DNA of 64,000 nt from Ureibacillus thermosphaericus (GCF_012396605.1 NZ_JAAXPW010000011.1:1-64000), one strand, 5' to 3'; counted from the stretch's first letter, positions 38,125-46,927 are shown. Notes: generated from the letters alone by a model not told the origin. Numbers and translations are program-made.

Positions 38125-38539
38125 AACGAATTCGTCCTTTATTGATATTAATGACAATATGTTTTTGTCCGAAAGGAGTGTAAAAAGTGAATTTCCCAAA
38201 ATTTTTTACATTTCCATCTGGATCAATTCGAAGAGTTAATAAATTACTATACTGATCAAACTCAATGATTTCCGGTAGTTTTCTCTCTAAAATCACTTCA
38301 TCTAGTTGATGGTATATTCTATAAGTATCTTGATTTACAAAAGAAACAAAACAGCTCCTTTGCTTTTCCAAGGCCAACATTTGTGCCATTTGAATGTCCA
38401 ATGTAAATTGGTGGAAAAACTGTTCCACAACCATTTTTTCTGTCATTTTAAAAGAAAAGGTTGTCCCTAACATACCAACCAATACGACAATCATTAAAAC
38501 GAATAATATTTCTAATAGCGTATACCCCTGTTCTTTCAA
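38114..38539 (-). CDS. comGD: Competence minor pseudopilin ComGD
   Basis: A 141-residue protein starting MKEQGYTLLEILFVLMIVVLVGML, a classic class III prepilin signal (cleavage after Gly5, Glu at +5). The remainder is a GspH-like beta domain. It lies 15 bases after comGC and overlaps comGE. Confidence 0.88.
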   Translation of the reverse strand: MKEQGYTLLEILFVLMIVVLVGMLGTTFSFKMTEKMVVEQFFHQFTLDIQMAQMLALEKQRSCFVSFVNQDTYRIYHQLDEVILERKLPEIIEFDQYSNLLTLRIDPDGNVKNFGKFTFYTPFGQKHIVININKGRIRYVE

Positions 38540-38554
38540 TTGCTCTATGCTCCT

Positions 38555-38860
38555 TTATTGATTGGTTAATGTCACAGTTCCATCCGTCTCAATGGTAAAT
38601 CCCTTGCCATTCGGACATTTATCCATCCCCTCTCTTAAGTATCCCTTGTTTACTAATTGATCTAATGTAGGGATGGTTTTGTATTCAATTTTGTATGATT
38701 CTACCTGCCCTTGTATCATGCGGATATATGCTTCACAACCTTTATCATCAATCGTATTCCGATGTTTCGTTACGTTTGGAACAGTTACTAATATTAAGAT
38801 AGATATAATAAATAGCACAATTAACATCTCAATTAACGTAAAACCCTTTTGATTTTTCAT
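38555..38860 (-). CDS. comGC: Major competence pseudopilin ComGC
   Basis: A 101-residue major pseudopilin. KNQKGFTLIEMLIVLFIISILILVTVP is a textbook prepilin N-terminus processed by ComC. The globular part has two Cys (KGCEAYIR and MDKCPNGKGF), as in ComGC, where a disulfide stabilises the pilin. It lies between comGB and comGD. Confidence 0.93.
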   Translation of the reverse strand: MKNQKGFTLIEMLIVLFIISILILVTVPNVTKHRNTIDDKGCEAYIRMIQGQVESYKIEYKTIPTLDQLVNKGYLREGMDKCPNGKGFTIETDGTVTLTNQ

Positions 38861-38873
38861 GATTTCACCTCTA

Positions 38874-39941
38874 TTACATGATTTCGACTAAGTCATACAT
38901 CGGCAACAGTATACTTAAATACGCTGCAACAATGCATATCGCAATCAAAATAAAGAAAAGAGGTTGAATGCTTGCCAAGCAAAATTTGATGGTCGATTGG
39001 ATCCTCTCATTTAGCAATTCGCTGAATATGAGCATTTCCCGGCCTAAGTATCCATTTTTTTCACCGTGTTGAATCAATTCATCAAACTTCGGCATAAACA
39101 GTTGAAGTATCTTCACAGCCTCTGACAATGAATCACCGAACTTCACCCTTTGTTTCAATAGTGCTGTGATATATGATAAGTGGCGACTTATTTGTTGTTG
39201 TTCTAAAATAGACAATGCTTGTTGAAGTGATATACCTGATACTAATAAACTTCCAAGCAAATGAGAGAATTGTCTTGTTAAATTCACTTGATAAACATAC
39301 TTCACTATAGGGATTTTCATAATGATGTTTAGTTGATGAGCGATCTCTTTTTTTCGAATGGAATGAATTGAAATAAATATCAAGAATAACGAAATAATGA
39401 AGAGGAGTATGAGAAAATCTGGTATATGAAGCAATACAACAGCGAAGTTTATACTATTGACCTTTTCTGAATGATTCGAAATCACGAGTTGCTCTATGTT
39501 TGGTAAAAAATAACTTCGAAACAATATAAAAACCATTGTTAATAAAATCATCAAGAAAGCGGGATACATTAGCAACTTCACAATTTTCCGCTGCGTATCT
39601 TCTTGAAATTTTATTTGCTTACTTACGTGGTGCAATGATTCAGCTAAATCCCCTTTTTCTTCTGCAATAGCTATCAATAATAAAAAATGTTTTGGAATTG
39701 AAAGTTGTTGTAAAATATCCACTGCCGATGAACCGTTATTGAACTGTTGTTGTAATAAAGCATTCCACTTTTCCAATTCTTTAACGTGATAAGGAAGTAA
39801 CATAAATAAGGCATCTGAAAATGTATATCCTTCTTTCAGTAATATGCTTGTCCTATTTAGGAGCGATGGAACATCCCGAACTTTCTCCTTATAATTTCTT
39901 TGAATGGGGAAATTCATTCTTTCGCTGATTTGCTGTAGCAC
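38874..39941 (-). CDS. comGB: Competence type II secretion membrane platform ComGB
   Basis: A 355-residue GspF/PilC-family inner-membrane platform protein with two related halves. Hydrophobic segments occur around 130-150, 175-195 and 325-350, and the soluble part of each half contains a conserved block such as GDLAESLHHVSKQI and GEKNGYLGREMLIF. It overlaps comGA by 28 bases. It anchors the ATPase to the pseudopilus. Confidence 0.9.
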   Translation of the reverse strand: MLQQISERMNFPIQRNYKEKVRDVPSLLNRTSILLKEGYTFSDALFMLLPYHVKELEKWNALLQQQFNNGSSAVDILQQLSIPKHFLLLIAIAEEKGDLAESLHHVSKQIKFQEDTQRKIVKLLMYPAFLMILLTMVFILFRSYFLPNIEQLVISNHSEKVNSINFAVVLLHIPDFLILLFIISLFLIFISIHSIRKKEIAHQLNIIMKIPIVKYVYQVNLTRQFSHLLGSLLVSGISLQQALSILEQQQISRHLSYITALLKQRVKFGDSLSEAVKILQLFMPKFDELIQHGEKNGYLGREMLIFSELLNERIQSTIKFCLASIQPLFFILIAICIVAAYLSILLPMYDLVEIM

Positions 39942-40945
39942 GACAAATCCCCCAATTCTTCAATTGCAGCTTTTTGGAATTCCAATGTTTCCTCAACTGG
40001 CAAGTGATATTCAATTCCTTGCGCTGTATTTATAATTGCTTCTTGTAAAATATCTTCCGACAAAATTTCATAAATTGCTTTCCTGCTATCGCTATCATGT
40101 AACTGAATTAAACATTGGGCAATAATTGCAATCAAAGCTTGCCGAATTTCTTCTATGGAAACATTTAAATCCATTAAACGATATAGACAATTCACCGAAT
40201 CTTTTGCATGTATAGTTGATAGCACCAAATGACCGGATAATGCAGCACGCATGGCGATTTCTGCAGTCTCTTCATCCCTGATTTCACCAATCATAATGAC
40301 ATCGGGCGAATGTCTTAAAATTGCTTTTAAACCAGCTGCATATGTAATACCTGCAAGCTCATTTACTTGAATTTGAAGCATATACGACTGGCTGCTTTCC
40401 ACTGGATCTTCGAGAGAAATTACATGTCGCCCTAATGTGTCACTGCAATATTTTGCTAATGAATATAATGTCGTAGTTTTGCCCGATCCTGTGGCGCCAC
40501 AAAATAATATCAATCCTTGTCGATTGGAAATCAATCTTAATAATTTTTCTGATGAATGGCGATCGTAACATAATGAAGCAATCGGATATGAGGCATTTTG
40601 TAAAAACAAACGGATAACGAGGCTTTCTCTTTTATATACGGAAGGTAAAGTAGAGACTCGGAAGGCATACAAACGATTGGAAAACATTTCTTCAAATGAA
40701 CCGCTTTGCGGCTTTCGCTTTTCACTAATATCTAAAGAAGATTTATATTTGAAAAAGGAAATCATTCGATCCCCTAATTCAATAGGGAAATGACCCGCAG
40801 GAAATAATTTTCCATATTTGCGAAACTGAATGGTGTAATGGTTTGGAGTTGGCTCAATTAAAATATCACTAGCACCGAAATGTAAAGCTTTTAACAATAA
40901 TTGAGTTGATTTTGTTTCAATAACGGACTCCACTTTCAAACGCAT
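39914..40945 (-). CDS. comGA: Competence traffic ATPase ComGA
   Basis: The GspE/PilB-type hexameric ATPase that powers pseudopilus assembly for DNA uptake. ATG 40945 gives 343 residues. Walker A is GATGSGKTTT, the Asp box includes SLEDPVE, and Walker B lies in VIMIGEIRDEETAEIAMRAALSGHLVLSTIHA with the His box. It heads the comG operon. No convincing ComK box (AAAAN5TTTT) was found upstream, only near matches. Confidence 0.93.
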   Translation of the reverse strand: MRLKVESVIETKSTQLLLKALHFGASDILIEPTPNHYTIQFRKYGKLFPAGHFPIELGDRMISFFKYKSSLDISEKRKPQSGSFEEMFSNRLYAFRVSTLPSVYKRESLVIRLFLQNASYPIASLCYDRHSSEKLLRLISNRQGLILFCGATGSGKTTTLYSLAKYCSDTLGRHVISLEDPVESSQSYMLQIQVNELAGITYAAGLKAILRHSPDVIMIGEIRDEETAEIAMRAALSGHLVLSTIHAKDSVNCLYRLMDLNVSIEEIRQALIAIIAQCLIQLHDSDSRKAIYEILSEDILQEAIINTAQGIEYHLPVEETLEFQKAAIEELGDLSCYSKSAKE

Positions 40946-41209
40946 CACCACTTCCCTAAATTCGTGACCGCTGAATTTAGCAATAGTATAAGACGAAGTT
41001 TATATTTGGAAAAGGCTTTTTCTTAAAATTTTTATTTGACCCCTTTTTTCTGTTGAAACTTTATTTTTGAAAAGTTTATGGCAGATTTTATTACAAATTT
41101 TGAATATTTTGCTAATCCCCAATAATCACCACGTATTTTCACTATCATTTTATTAATAATAAAGCTAAAATTGAAGTAGCATAAATATTACTGAAGGTGG
41201 GATAACAGC

Positions 41210-41911
41210 ATGTTGCATCCATTAAAAATTACGAGTACTTTAGCGGATGAAACTCGTTTTCAAATATATGAATACATGTTGCAACAAAAAAAAGCATTTA
41301 CTGTACAAGATATTGCAGATAAATTTAATATACATCCAAATGTGGCAAGATTGCATTTAACGAAATTATCGGAGATCCATCTCATCACTGCTGATTTTTT
41401 AAAATCAGGTAAAGGTGGAAGACCTGGTAGAATTTATCAAGTATCTGAACAAGGGGTTGAGTTGACTTTCCCAAAACGAGATGAAAAACATCTCGTTAAA
41501 TGGGCACTTCAACTTGTGTGTGAGTTGGGACAAGATGCATTGAAGACAGCGAAAAAAATTAGTTATCAAGATGGCTTAAAAGAAATTCAAAAAAGATTAT
41601 CAAAGATAACTAAACCTCTTAGCTTTGAAGAAAAATTAGAAATCTTATCTGAAGCTGCTCTACTAGTTGGCTATATTCCAAAAATTGTAGATACTGCTGA
41701 AGGAAAGAAAATTACGCTAACGATTTTTAACTGTCCATATAGAAGTCAAATAAAAGAACATAGCGATATAGTATGTGAACTACATAAATCATACTTACAA
41801 GGTCAAATCGACACACTATTTGAAAAAAATGAATTTGTTCAATTTGAAAGTATGGTTCATGATTGCGATTTTTGTAAATATGAAATATGTGTGCCAAATG
41901 TTGCTCTGTAA
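41210..41911 (+). CDS. SufR-like HTH regulator with C-terminal Cys cluster
   Basis: A 233-residue transcription regulator. An ArsR/DeoR-type winged helix (about 5-85) contains FTVQDIADKFNIHPNVARLHLTKL followed by the wing GRPGRIYQ. The C-terminal half is an alpha/beta domain with Cys175, Cys189, Cys219, Cys222 and Cys227. NCPYRSQ...HSDIVCEL resembles the iron-sulfur-binding region of SufR, suggesting Fe-S or redox sensing. Regulatory targets are unknown. It is divergent from comGA and upstream of a DUF2626 gene, occupying the B. subtilis yqgY-comG interval. GAAGGTGGG precedes the ATG. Confidence 0.75.
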   Translation: MLHPLKITSTLADETRFQIYEYMLQQKKAFTVQDIADKFNIHPNVARLHLTKLSEIHLITADFLKSGKGGRPGRIYQVSEQGVELTFPKRDEKHLVKWALQLVCELGQDALKTAKKISYQDGLKEIQKRLSKITKPLSFEEKLEILSEAALLVGYIPKIVDTAEGKKITLTIFNCPYRSQIKEHSDIVCELHKSYLQGQIDTLFEKNEFVQFESMVHDCDFCKYEICVPNVAL

Positions 41912-42022
41912 AAGATACACTTGATTGTCACAAATCTATCGAAGTATCAGTTTACAATATTGTCAATTATCATTTATAATAAACATTGAGATTATTGTGT
42001 CGTACAAAAGGAGGGATTCGAC

Positions 42023-42268
42023 ATGGCTAATATGTATAAAGTTTTAGCATTCTGGACAGGTATTTTTGCCGTAATGTTCTATCTTGGTCATATGATCGAG
42101 GTTTCGCTATTATTCGTAGGTAATTCTGTATTATTCTTATTATTAGGCTTCTTAAACCTTTCAGAACGCATGTACATGTACATTTTCGGAGCTTATTTGA
42201 CAATATTCTTTGCTGGTTTTACTTATTACACAACGTTTATCCACGTACCGGGTGGACTTGGACACTAA
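42023..42268 (+). CDS. yqgY: DUF2626 membrane protein (YqgY)
   Basis: An 81-residue protein with three hydrophobic segments (about 7-25, 29-45, 50-70) ending in FIHVPGGLGH. It matches DUF2626/YqgY of Bacillales in size and sequence style; the function is unknown. AAAGGAGGG precedes the ATG, and a terminator-like hairpin follows within 15 bases. Confidence 0.85.
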   Translation: MANMYKVLAFWTGIFAVMFYLGHMIEVSLLFVGNSVLFLLLGFLNLSERMYMYIFGAYLTIFFAGFTYYTTFIHVPGGLGH

Positions 42269-42281
42269 TAAATCAGGAAAT

Positions 42282-42314
42282 GGGGCTGTCTCAAAAGTCA
42301 TTTTGAGGCGGCCC
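42282..42314 (+). terminator. yqgY terminator (GGGGCTGTCTCAAAA type)
   Basis: GGGGCTGTCTCAAAA pairs with TTTTGAGGCGGCCC (two mismatches), followed by TTTTT. The same arm sequence is common at IS ends and small dispersed repeats, so it may be a domesticated mobile-element end. Confidence 0.75.
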
Positions 42315-42374
42315 TTTTTGCGACGAGGATAGTGGAAGTTTGTTTCGACTATCACAGGAGGAAAAAGCAAGCAA

Positions 42375-42409
42375 GGGTGCCTGGAAAGTTCTCGACTTTC
42401 TAGACACCC
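42375..42409 (-). terminator. Terminator-like hairpin behind yqgX
   Basis: GGGTGCCTGGAAAGT pairs with ACTTTCTAGACACCC (two mismatches), 10 bases behind the yqgX stop. The T tract on the minus strand is weak. Confidence 0.6.
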
Positions 42410-42419
42410 TCTTATTAAG

Positions 42420-43058
42420 TTAAAAGCCATGTAAAAATGGATTCGTATCCATTTCATGAGCTGGTGTTGTATAGCCTCCATGTCCCGGATAAATAATAAA
42501 ATCATCAGGCAGCACAAGCAGCTTCTCATGAATGGATTTTAATAACACTTCCAGTGATCCACCAATTAAATCTGTTCGACCGATGCTTCCTTGAAACAGC
42601 GTATCGCCTACAATTGCAAACCCATCGTCTTCGAAAATATATGAAATGCTTCCAGGGGAATGCCCTGGCGTAAATACCGCATGAAATTTCATGCCTCCTA
42701 CAACAAAAGTCTGCTCTTTTTCGATGATATAATCCGCCGGTTGCAGACGGTACGTTTGTAGATCCACATATTTTCCTGAACCATTTTTATTTGGGTCCAT
42801 TAACCAGTCCTCTTCTTCTTTATGAATATAAACAGGAATATGAAAAGCCTGTCTTAATTCATCGACAGCACCTATATGGTCAAAATGAGCATGAGTTAAA
42901 AAGATGGCTAGTGGTTTCAGCTGTTGAGATTGAATTGTAGAAATGATTCTATTTCCTTCTTCACCTGGGTCAAAAATGATGCATTCTTTTGATTGGTTGC
43001 TCACTATATAGCAATTTGCTTGCACTGGACCGACACTTAATGTTTTAACATCCAACAA
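42420..43058 (-). CDS. yqgX: MBL-fold metallohydrolase (YqgX, glyoxalase II-like)
   Basis: A 212-residue metallo-beta-lactamase-fold enzyme. Metal ligands are in THAHFDH, the PGHSPGS motif, GDTLFQGSIGRTD and the late PGHGG. Proteins of this type are often called hydroxyacylglutathione hydrolases, but low-molecular-weight thiol use in this lineage makes a bacillithiol- or persulfide-linked substrate possible. TTG 43058 (MLDVKTLSVGP) is favoured by AGAGGTG 6 bases upstream; a GTG three codons earlier overlaps it. Confidence 0.9.
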   Translation of the reverse strand: MLDVKTLSVGPVQANCYIVSNQSKECIIFDPGEEGNRIISTIQSQQLKPLAIFLTHAHFDHIGAVDELRQAFHIPVYIHKEEEDWLMDPNKNGSGKYVDLQTYRLQPADYIIEKEQTFVVGGMKFHAVFTPGHSPGSISYIFEDDGFAIVGDTLFQGSIGRTDLIGGSLEVLLKSIHEKLLVLPDDFIIYPGHGGYTTPAHEMDTNPFLHGF

Positions 43059-43265
43059 TCTAATCACCTCTAGCGTATTATACTATGGTTTGGAAAAAAT
43101 GAACATTGCCAACCAATTCATTCTTAACTTTTAAACGAATCATTCGTTGTTCATATAAACGTCACTTTTAAAACTCGACATTTTATGACCGTTGCTATAA
43201 AATAGAGAAGGAATATTGTTTTACCGACATACTCTTTGGATGTCGAAAGGAGTGTAATATTTTTC

Positions 43266-43445
43266 ATGAACTTATTAATGGTTATTTTCGGTTTAATTGC
43301 AATTCTTTCATTAGTTGCGGCATTCCGCGCAATCAAAGACAAAAACGTTTTAGCAATTATTTTTGGATTAGCATCTGGAGTAGTGTTTGGTTGGTTTGTC
43401 ATCATGACTGTATTATACCAAGGCTATCCACCAGTACATCACTAA
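43266..43445 (+). CDS. yqgW: DUF2759 membrane protein (YqgW)
   Basis: A 59-residue protein with two transmembrane helices (about 2-22 and 30-52) and the basic loop RAIKDKN between them, ending QGYPPVHH. It matches the DUF2759/YqgW family of unknown function. ATG 43266 is used; the ribosome site GAAAGGAG lies 13 bases upstream, rather far. A perfect terminator follows. Confidence 0.82.
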   Translation: MNLLMVIFGLIAILSLVAAFRAIKDKNVLAIIFGLASGVVFGWFVIMTVLYQGYPPVHH

Positions 43446-43456
43446 TGAAAAGAAAT

Positions 43457-43489
43457 AAAAAACGAGGTGCATTGCCGCATCTCGTTTTT
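43457..43489 (+). terminator. yqgW terminator
   Basis: AAAAACGAG..TGC pairs with GCA..CTCGTTTTTT, 12 bases after the yqgW stop. Confidence 0.92.
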
Positions 43490-43519
43490 TATTTAAATTA
43501 ATTTTTTAAAAGGAAAAAA

Positions 43520-43551
43520 GGTTTCTAGAAAATCAAAGCATTCTAGAAACC
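43520..43551. repeat. TTTCTAGAA hairpin
   Basis: GGTTTCTAGAA and TTCTAGAAACC form an 11-bp perfect stem around a 10-base loop, with no T tract. It resembles the hairpin at 51102-51134. Confidence 0.6.
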
Positions 43552-43658
43552 CCCACATTCTATAATCATAGCCCTTATAACTCTTTTCTACTACAGAAGC
43601 AGAAATAAGTCTCCGCTATCCTCTTTGCCATTACTCTGTAGCTAAGCATGCACCACAA

Positions 43659-43688
43659 TCGAAAGTGACCTTTTTAAACGGTCACTTT
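43659..43688 (-). terminator. Hairpin behind ltaS
   Basis: AAAGTGACC pairs with GGTCACTTT, 9 bases behind the stop of the LtaS-type gene. The T tract is poor. Confidence 0.6.
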
Positions 43689-43696
43689 ATCAACAA

Positions 43697-45592
43697 TTAT
43701 TTAACCGCTTCAGATATTAAATTTCCCGTTTCTTCATCATAGAAGCGCAATAAGTCACCATTGATGATTTTATCTGAATATCCAAGCTCTTTTTGAGCTC
43801 GTTCAATATAAGGTGCACATCCTTGAATATCCACCTTCTCTCCTGTTGCACGATCGAAGCATGTTTGATCCGCAAATACATACTGATCCGTCACAAAGCG
43901 TCCATCACGGAAGATGACAAAGTCTTCGTGTTCATCAGAGAACAAGTCTGCACCTAATTGCATATCATTGGAAGTGTCAATTCCCAACAAATGTAAAATG
44001 GTTGGTCTTAAGTCAATTTGACCTCCAACCTTTTCGATGATTCGCCCGTCACCAGATCCCGGAACGTGAATGAATAGCGGCACTGACTGCAACAATGCGC
44101 TATCGTATGGCGTAATTTCTTCTTTTTCTAAGTACATAGCCATCGCTTTATTATGGTTTTCAGAAATTCCATAGTGATCTCCGTACATAACAATAATGGA
44201 ATTTTCATACAACCCTTTTTCTTTTAAATGTTCAAAGAATAATTTGACCGCCTCATCCATGTATCGCACAGTTTGGAAATAACGGTTTAACGTACCTGAA
44301 TTAGAGTTGTACTCAGGAATCATTTTATCTTCTTCATCCAATGTGAATGGGAAATGGTTTGTTAATGTAATTATTCTTGTATAGAACGGTTGCGGCATTT
44401 CAGTCATAATTTCCGCTGATTGTTCAAAGAATGGAATGTCTTTTAATCCCCAGTTTACAGAATTATCTTCGTTTACATCATAGCTATCAATATCATAGAA
44501 TTTTTGCATTTTTAATGATTGATATGTCATATCACGATTCCAGAAAGATTTATTGTTTGCGTGCATGACACTTGTAAAATATCCATTTTTCCCTAGCTTT
44601 TCAGCCATCGAATTAAACGTATTTCCACTATGCGTAAAGAATACAGCACCACGGTCTAAACCAAACAGTGAATTTTCCAATAAGAATTCAGCATCACTTG
44701 TTTTGCCAAGTCCTGTTTGATGATAGAAATTATTAAAGTAATACGTATCTTTATCGTGAATTAAGGAATTCAAGAATGGTGTAACTTCGTATCCATTCAT
44801 GTCATTTTGCAAGACAAAACTTTGCAATGATTCCAGTTGAATGACAATCAAATTTCGACCTTGATATTTACCAAACATGTCTTCATTAATGGCTGCTTGG
44901 TTTGCTTGAACATAGTTATTGACTTCCACTAGTTCGCTCCCATCTGCAAGAGCACGTTGAGCGGAAGATTTTGATTGAATGTAAATATCATATAAATGAT
45001 AATTATAAGTTCCAATATTTTTTACTAGTAATTCGCGGTCAAAACTACGAGTTAAAAGCTGTGGCCGTTCTGTTTCAGAAAGACCTAAATTTAAAAATAA
45101 CACAGCTAATGATAGGACAAAATATGCGCGACGAACTTCTTTTCGAACGCTATATAATGTCTCCATTTTTGGTAAGTATTTAATTGCCAACAAAATAACA
45201 AATACATCAATAAAGTATAAAAGATCCTTAAAATTAAGTATTTCAGCTACAGACGTTCCTAATTCTCCGAAATTGCTTGTTTGGAATAATACAGGAAGCG
45301 TAATAAAATCGTTGAAGAATCGATAGAAAGCAACATTTGTATAAAGTACAATACTTAACACCATACTTGTAATGACAATCCAACGATTCCGCGCCTTTTC
45401 TGTTTTGAAAAATAAAGATATTCCGTAAGCAAAAAGTAAAAAGCTAAGAGGATTTATAAATAAAATGAACTCTTGCATTCCATTTTCTAAATCGAATTCA
45501 AAGCTGGTTCGATAGACGATTGCAGTCTTAATCCAAGTTGCGATAATGGCTACTATTAAAATCGTATGTTTAGGCCATTTCCATGACTTCAT
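43697..45592 (-). CDS. ltaS: LtaS-type lipoteichoic acid synthase / sulfatase-domain membrane protein
   Basis: A 631-residue polytopic enzyme. Five N-terminal transmembrane helices (within about 8-165) are followed by an extracellular sulfatase-like domain that polymerises glycerol phosphate onto a lipid anchor. LVIQLESLQSF, the nucleophile Thr region HQTGLGKTSDAEFLLENSLF, MHANNKSFWNRD, TNHFPF and MYGDHYG are the expected metal/active-site blocks. The enzyme acts outside the membrane. Several paralogues (LtaS, YfnI, YqgS) exist in Bacillales; the B. subtilis gene at this locus is yqgS, so paralogue identity is uncertain. Confidence 0.92.
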   Translation of the reverse strand: MKSWKWPKHTILIVAIIATWIKTAIVYRTSFEFDLENGMQEFILFINPLSFLLFAYGISLFFKTEKARNRWIVITSMVLSIVLYTNVAFYRFFNDFITLPVLFQTSNFGELGTSVAEILNFKDLLYFIDVFVILLAIKYLPKMETLYSVRKEVRRAYFVLSLAVLFLNLGLSETERPQLLTRSFDRELLVKNIGTYNYHLYDIYIQSKSSAQRALADGSELVEVNNYVQANQAAINEDMFGKYQGRNLIVIQLESLQSFVLQNDMNGYEVTPFLNSLIHDKDTYYFNNFYHQTGLGKTSDAEFLLENSLFGLDRGAVFFTHSGNTFNSMAEKLGKNGYFTSVMHANNKSFWNRDMTYQSLKMQKFYDIDSYDVNEDNSVNWGLKDIPFFEQSAEIMTEMPQPFYTRIITLTNHFPFTLDEEDKMIPEYNSNSGTLNRYFQTVRYMDEAVKLFFEHLKEKGLYENSIIVMYGDHYGISENHNKAMAMYLEKEEITPYDSALLQSVPLFIHVPGSGDGRIIEKVGGQIDLRPTILHLLGIDTSNDMQLGADLFSDEHEDFVIFRDGRFVTDQYVFADQTCFDRATGEKVDIQGCAPYIERAQKELGYSDKIINGDLLRFYDEETGNLISEAVK

Positions 45593-45916
45593 CTTGCATC
45601 CTCCTCTTCTTACTTATTCAAAGTCACAACATTCGCACATATACTTCATATGTTTAGAAGAAGGCAAATAATATCTTAATCTTTTTCTTGCCATTATTCA
45701 ATGAATTGCACTACGAAAAAATTAAAAGAAATTAGGATATAAAAATTATATATTACCTTCCCTTTACAAACCCCCAAAAATATTTACGTCTTTTTTACAA
45801 AAAGGTTCCCAAAAATAAAACAGTGGCTTCTCCACTGTTCTTATGAAAATGACTTAACAAGTCTACACCTTTTTAACAATTGATTCAATCATTATTTTTT
45901 TCTTTTATTGGCTATA
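45593..45916. other. Intergenic region upstream of ltaS
   Basis: 324 AT-rich bases between ltaS and yqgQ. They hold the ltaS ribosome site (AGGAGGATGCAAG next to the start), probably its promoter, and the yqgQ terminator. No ORF with a ribosome site and no recognised RNA were seen. Confidence 0.6.
45819..45839 (-). terminator. Terminator downstream of yqgQ
   Basis: AACAGTGG and CCACTGTT form a perfect stem with a 5-base loop; TTTTATTTTT follows on the minus strand. Confidence 0.8.
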
Positions 45917-46132
45917 TTAGTTATTTAATTTCATTTTTCTCTCTTCTTCTTTTTTTATTTCGTTTCGAATTATCAATAGAGCCGATTGGAATTCTTTTGG
46001 ATCTATAACTTGCGACTTATATAATTCGCGAATTTCATCTTCCATCATCATCAAATCCCCTAAGCGATCTCCTGTATAAATAAACGAACCATATTGCTTC
46101 AATATGTTGCGAATATCGAGTATCGTTTTCAT
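45917..46132 (-). CDS. yqgQ: YqgQ family protein (DUF910)
   Basis: A 71-residue helical protein: MKTILDIRNILKQYGSFIYTGDRLGDLMMMEDEI is characteristic of YqgQ/DUF910, proposed to be a small nucleic-acid-binding three-helix bundle. Function is unproven. It overlaps the end of yqgN by 4 bases, so it is coexpressed with the folate enzyme. Confidence 0.9.
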   Translation of the reverse strand: MKTILDIRNILKQYGSFIYTGDRLGDLMMMEDEIRELYKSQVIDPKEFQSALLIIRNEIKKEEERKMKLNN

Positions 46133-46716
46133 TCAGCTATCTCCTTTCGATTGTTGGCACAATGTATGAGAGCTTTTTCAGTAATAATGAAATCAACTGG
46201 AATATCATGAGATTCTTTTGGCAATTCTTCGACAATTTGTAAATGAAAAGCTAGTGATATCTTATGCCCGTTATAATTCGTTAAATACCGGTCGTAATAA
46301 CCGCCTCCGTAACCAATTCGATATCCAAGCTGATCAAATACAATCCCTGGTACAATCATTAAATCAATTTCTTCAGGAGATACATATGTTGTTTTTTCTG
46401 GTATAGGTTCTTGTAAATCCATATATACCGTTTCCAGCTGGGAAAAGCTAGTGATATTATAAAAATCCATTGTTCGTGTTTTTGGATTGCATTTTGGAAC
46501 AGCTACACGCTTACCAAGTTGCCAACATGCCTTAATAATTTCATAAGTATCCACTTCAGGCTGTCTTGAAATAGTCAACGCAATCGTATGGCATTGTTCT
46601 AGGATGGGTTCATTGAATAAGCGCTTTTTTATCATTTCTGAAAGTAAATGATATTGATCATTGGACATTTCGTTTAAAGAGGATTTAATAGTATTTCGCA
46701 ATTCTTTTTTGTTCAT
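46129..46716 (-). CDS. yqgN: 5-formyltetrahydrofolate cyclo-ligase
   Basis: This enzyme converts 5-formyl-THF to 5,10-methenyl-THF with ATP. ATG 46716 (MNKKELRNTIKSSL) follows AAAGGAT; the longer ORF would extend through the rpmG terminator. The 195 residues include PKCNPKTRTMDFYNI, DLMIVPGIVFDQLGYRIGYGGGYYDRYL and the late PVDFIITE. The first catalytic-loop block is somewhat divergent. It is linked to one-carbon metabolism with folD and gcvT. Confidence 0.95.
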   Translation of the reverse strand: MNKKELRNTIKSSLNEMSNDQYHLLSEMIKKRLFNEPILEQCHTIALTISRQPEVDTYEIIKACWQLGKRVAVPKCNPKTRTMDFYNITSFSQLETVYMDLQEPIPEKTTYVSPEEIDLMIVPGIVFDQLGYRIGYGGGYYDRYLTNYNGHKISLAFHLQIVEELPKESHDIPVDFIITEKALIHCANNRKEIAE

Positions 46717-46746
46717 TTCAATCAATCCTTTGCGTATAAGTAAAAA

Positions 46747-46770
46747 GCCAAAACCGGAATTGGTTTTGGC
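46747..46770 (-). terminator. rpmG terminator
   Basis: GCCAAAACC pairs with GGTTTTGGC; TTTTTA follows on the minus strand, just behind rpmG. Confidence 0.85.
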
Positions 46771-46777
46771 AAAATCA

Positions 46778-46927
46778 TTACTTCGTTTCACGGTGAAGAG
46801 TGACTTTCTTCTCGCGAGAGCAATATTTTTTTAGTTCTAGACGTTCTGGATTGTTACGTTTATTTTTTGTAGAAATATAATTACGTTCTCCACATTCTGT
46901 GCAAGCTAATGTAATGTTTACGCGCAT
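46778..46927 (-). CDS. rpmG: 50S ribosomal protein L33
   Basis: A 49-codon gene. Its product begins [19 protein letters not shown] and ends LHRETK, diagnostic for L33. Three of the four zinc-ribbon Cys are present: the CTEC pair and a single Cys in KKYCSREKK. This partially degenerate form is also known from staphylococcal L33. GGGAGGG precedes the ATG, and a terminator follows the TAA. It is followed by yqgN, as in Bacillales. Confidence 0.96.
   Translation of the reverse strand: MRVNITLACTECGERNYISTKNKRNNPERLELKKYCSREKKVTLHRETK

Noticed and set aside
40985-41100. ComK box upstream of comGA
   Set aside because: Only 7-of-8 matches to AAAAN5TTTT, with wrong spacing between the two; such matches are expected by chance in this AT-rich stretch.
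42161-42529. 122-aa minus-strand ORF over yqgY and yqgX ends
   Set aside because: Runs antisense to yqgY and through two hairpins in a different frame from yqgX; a shadow.
43151-43405. 84-aa minus-strand ORF opposite yqgW
   Set aside because: Exact antisense of a conserved small membrane protein with its own RBS and terminator.
46717-46791. N-terminal extension of the 5-formyl-THF cyclo-ligase
   Set aside because: The extra codons lie on the rpmG terminator and its 3' end; the family starts at the internal ATG with its own RBS.
46778-46927. L33 with an incomplete zinc ribbon as a novelty
   Set aside because: Three-Cys L33 forms are already familiar from staphylococci, so it is not remarkable.
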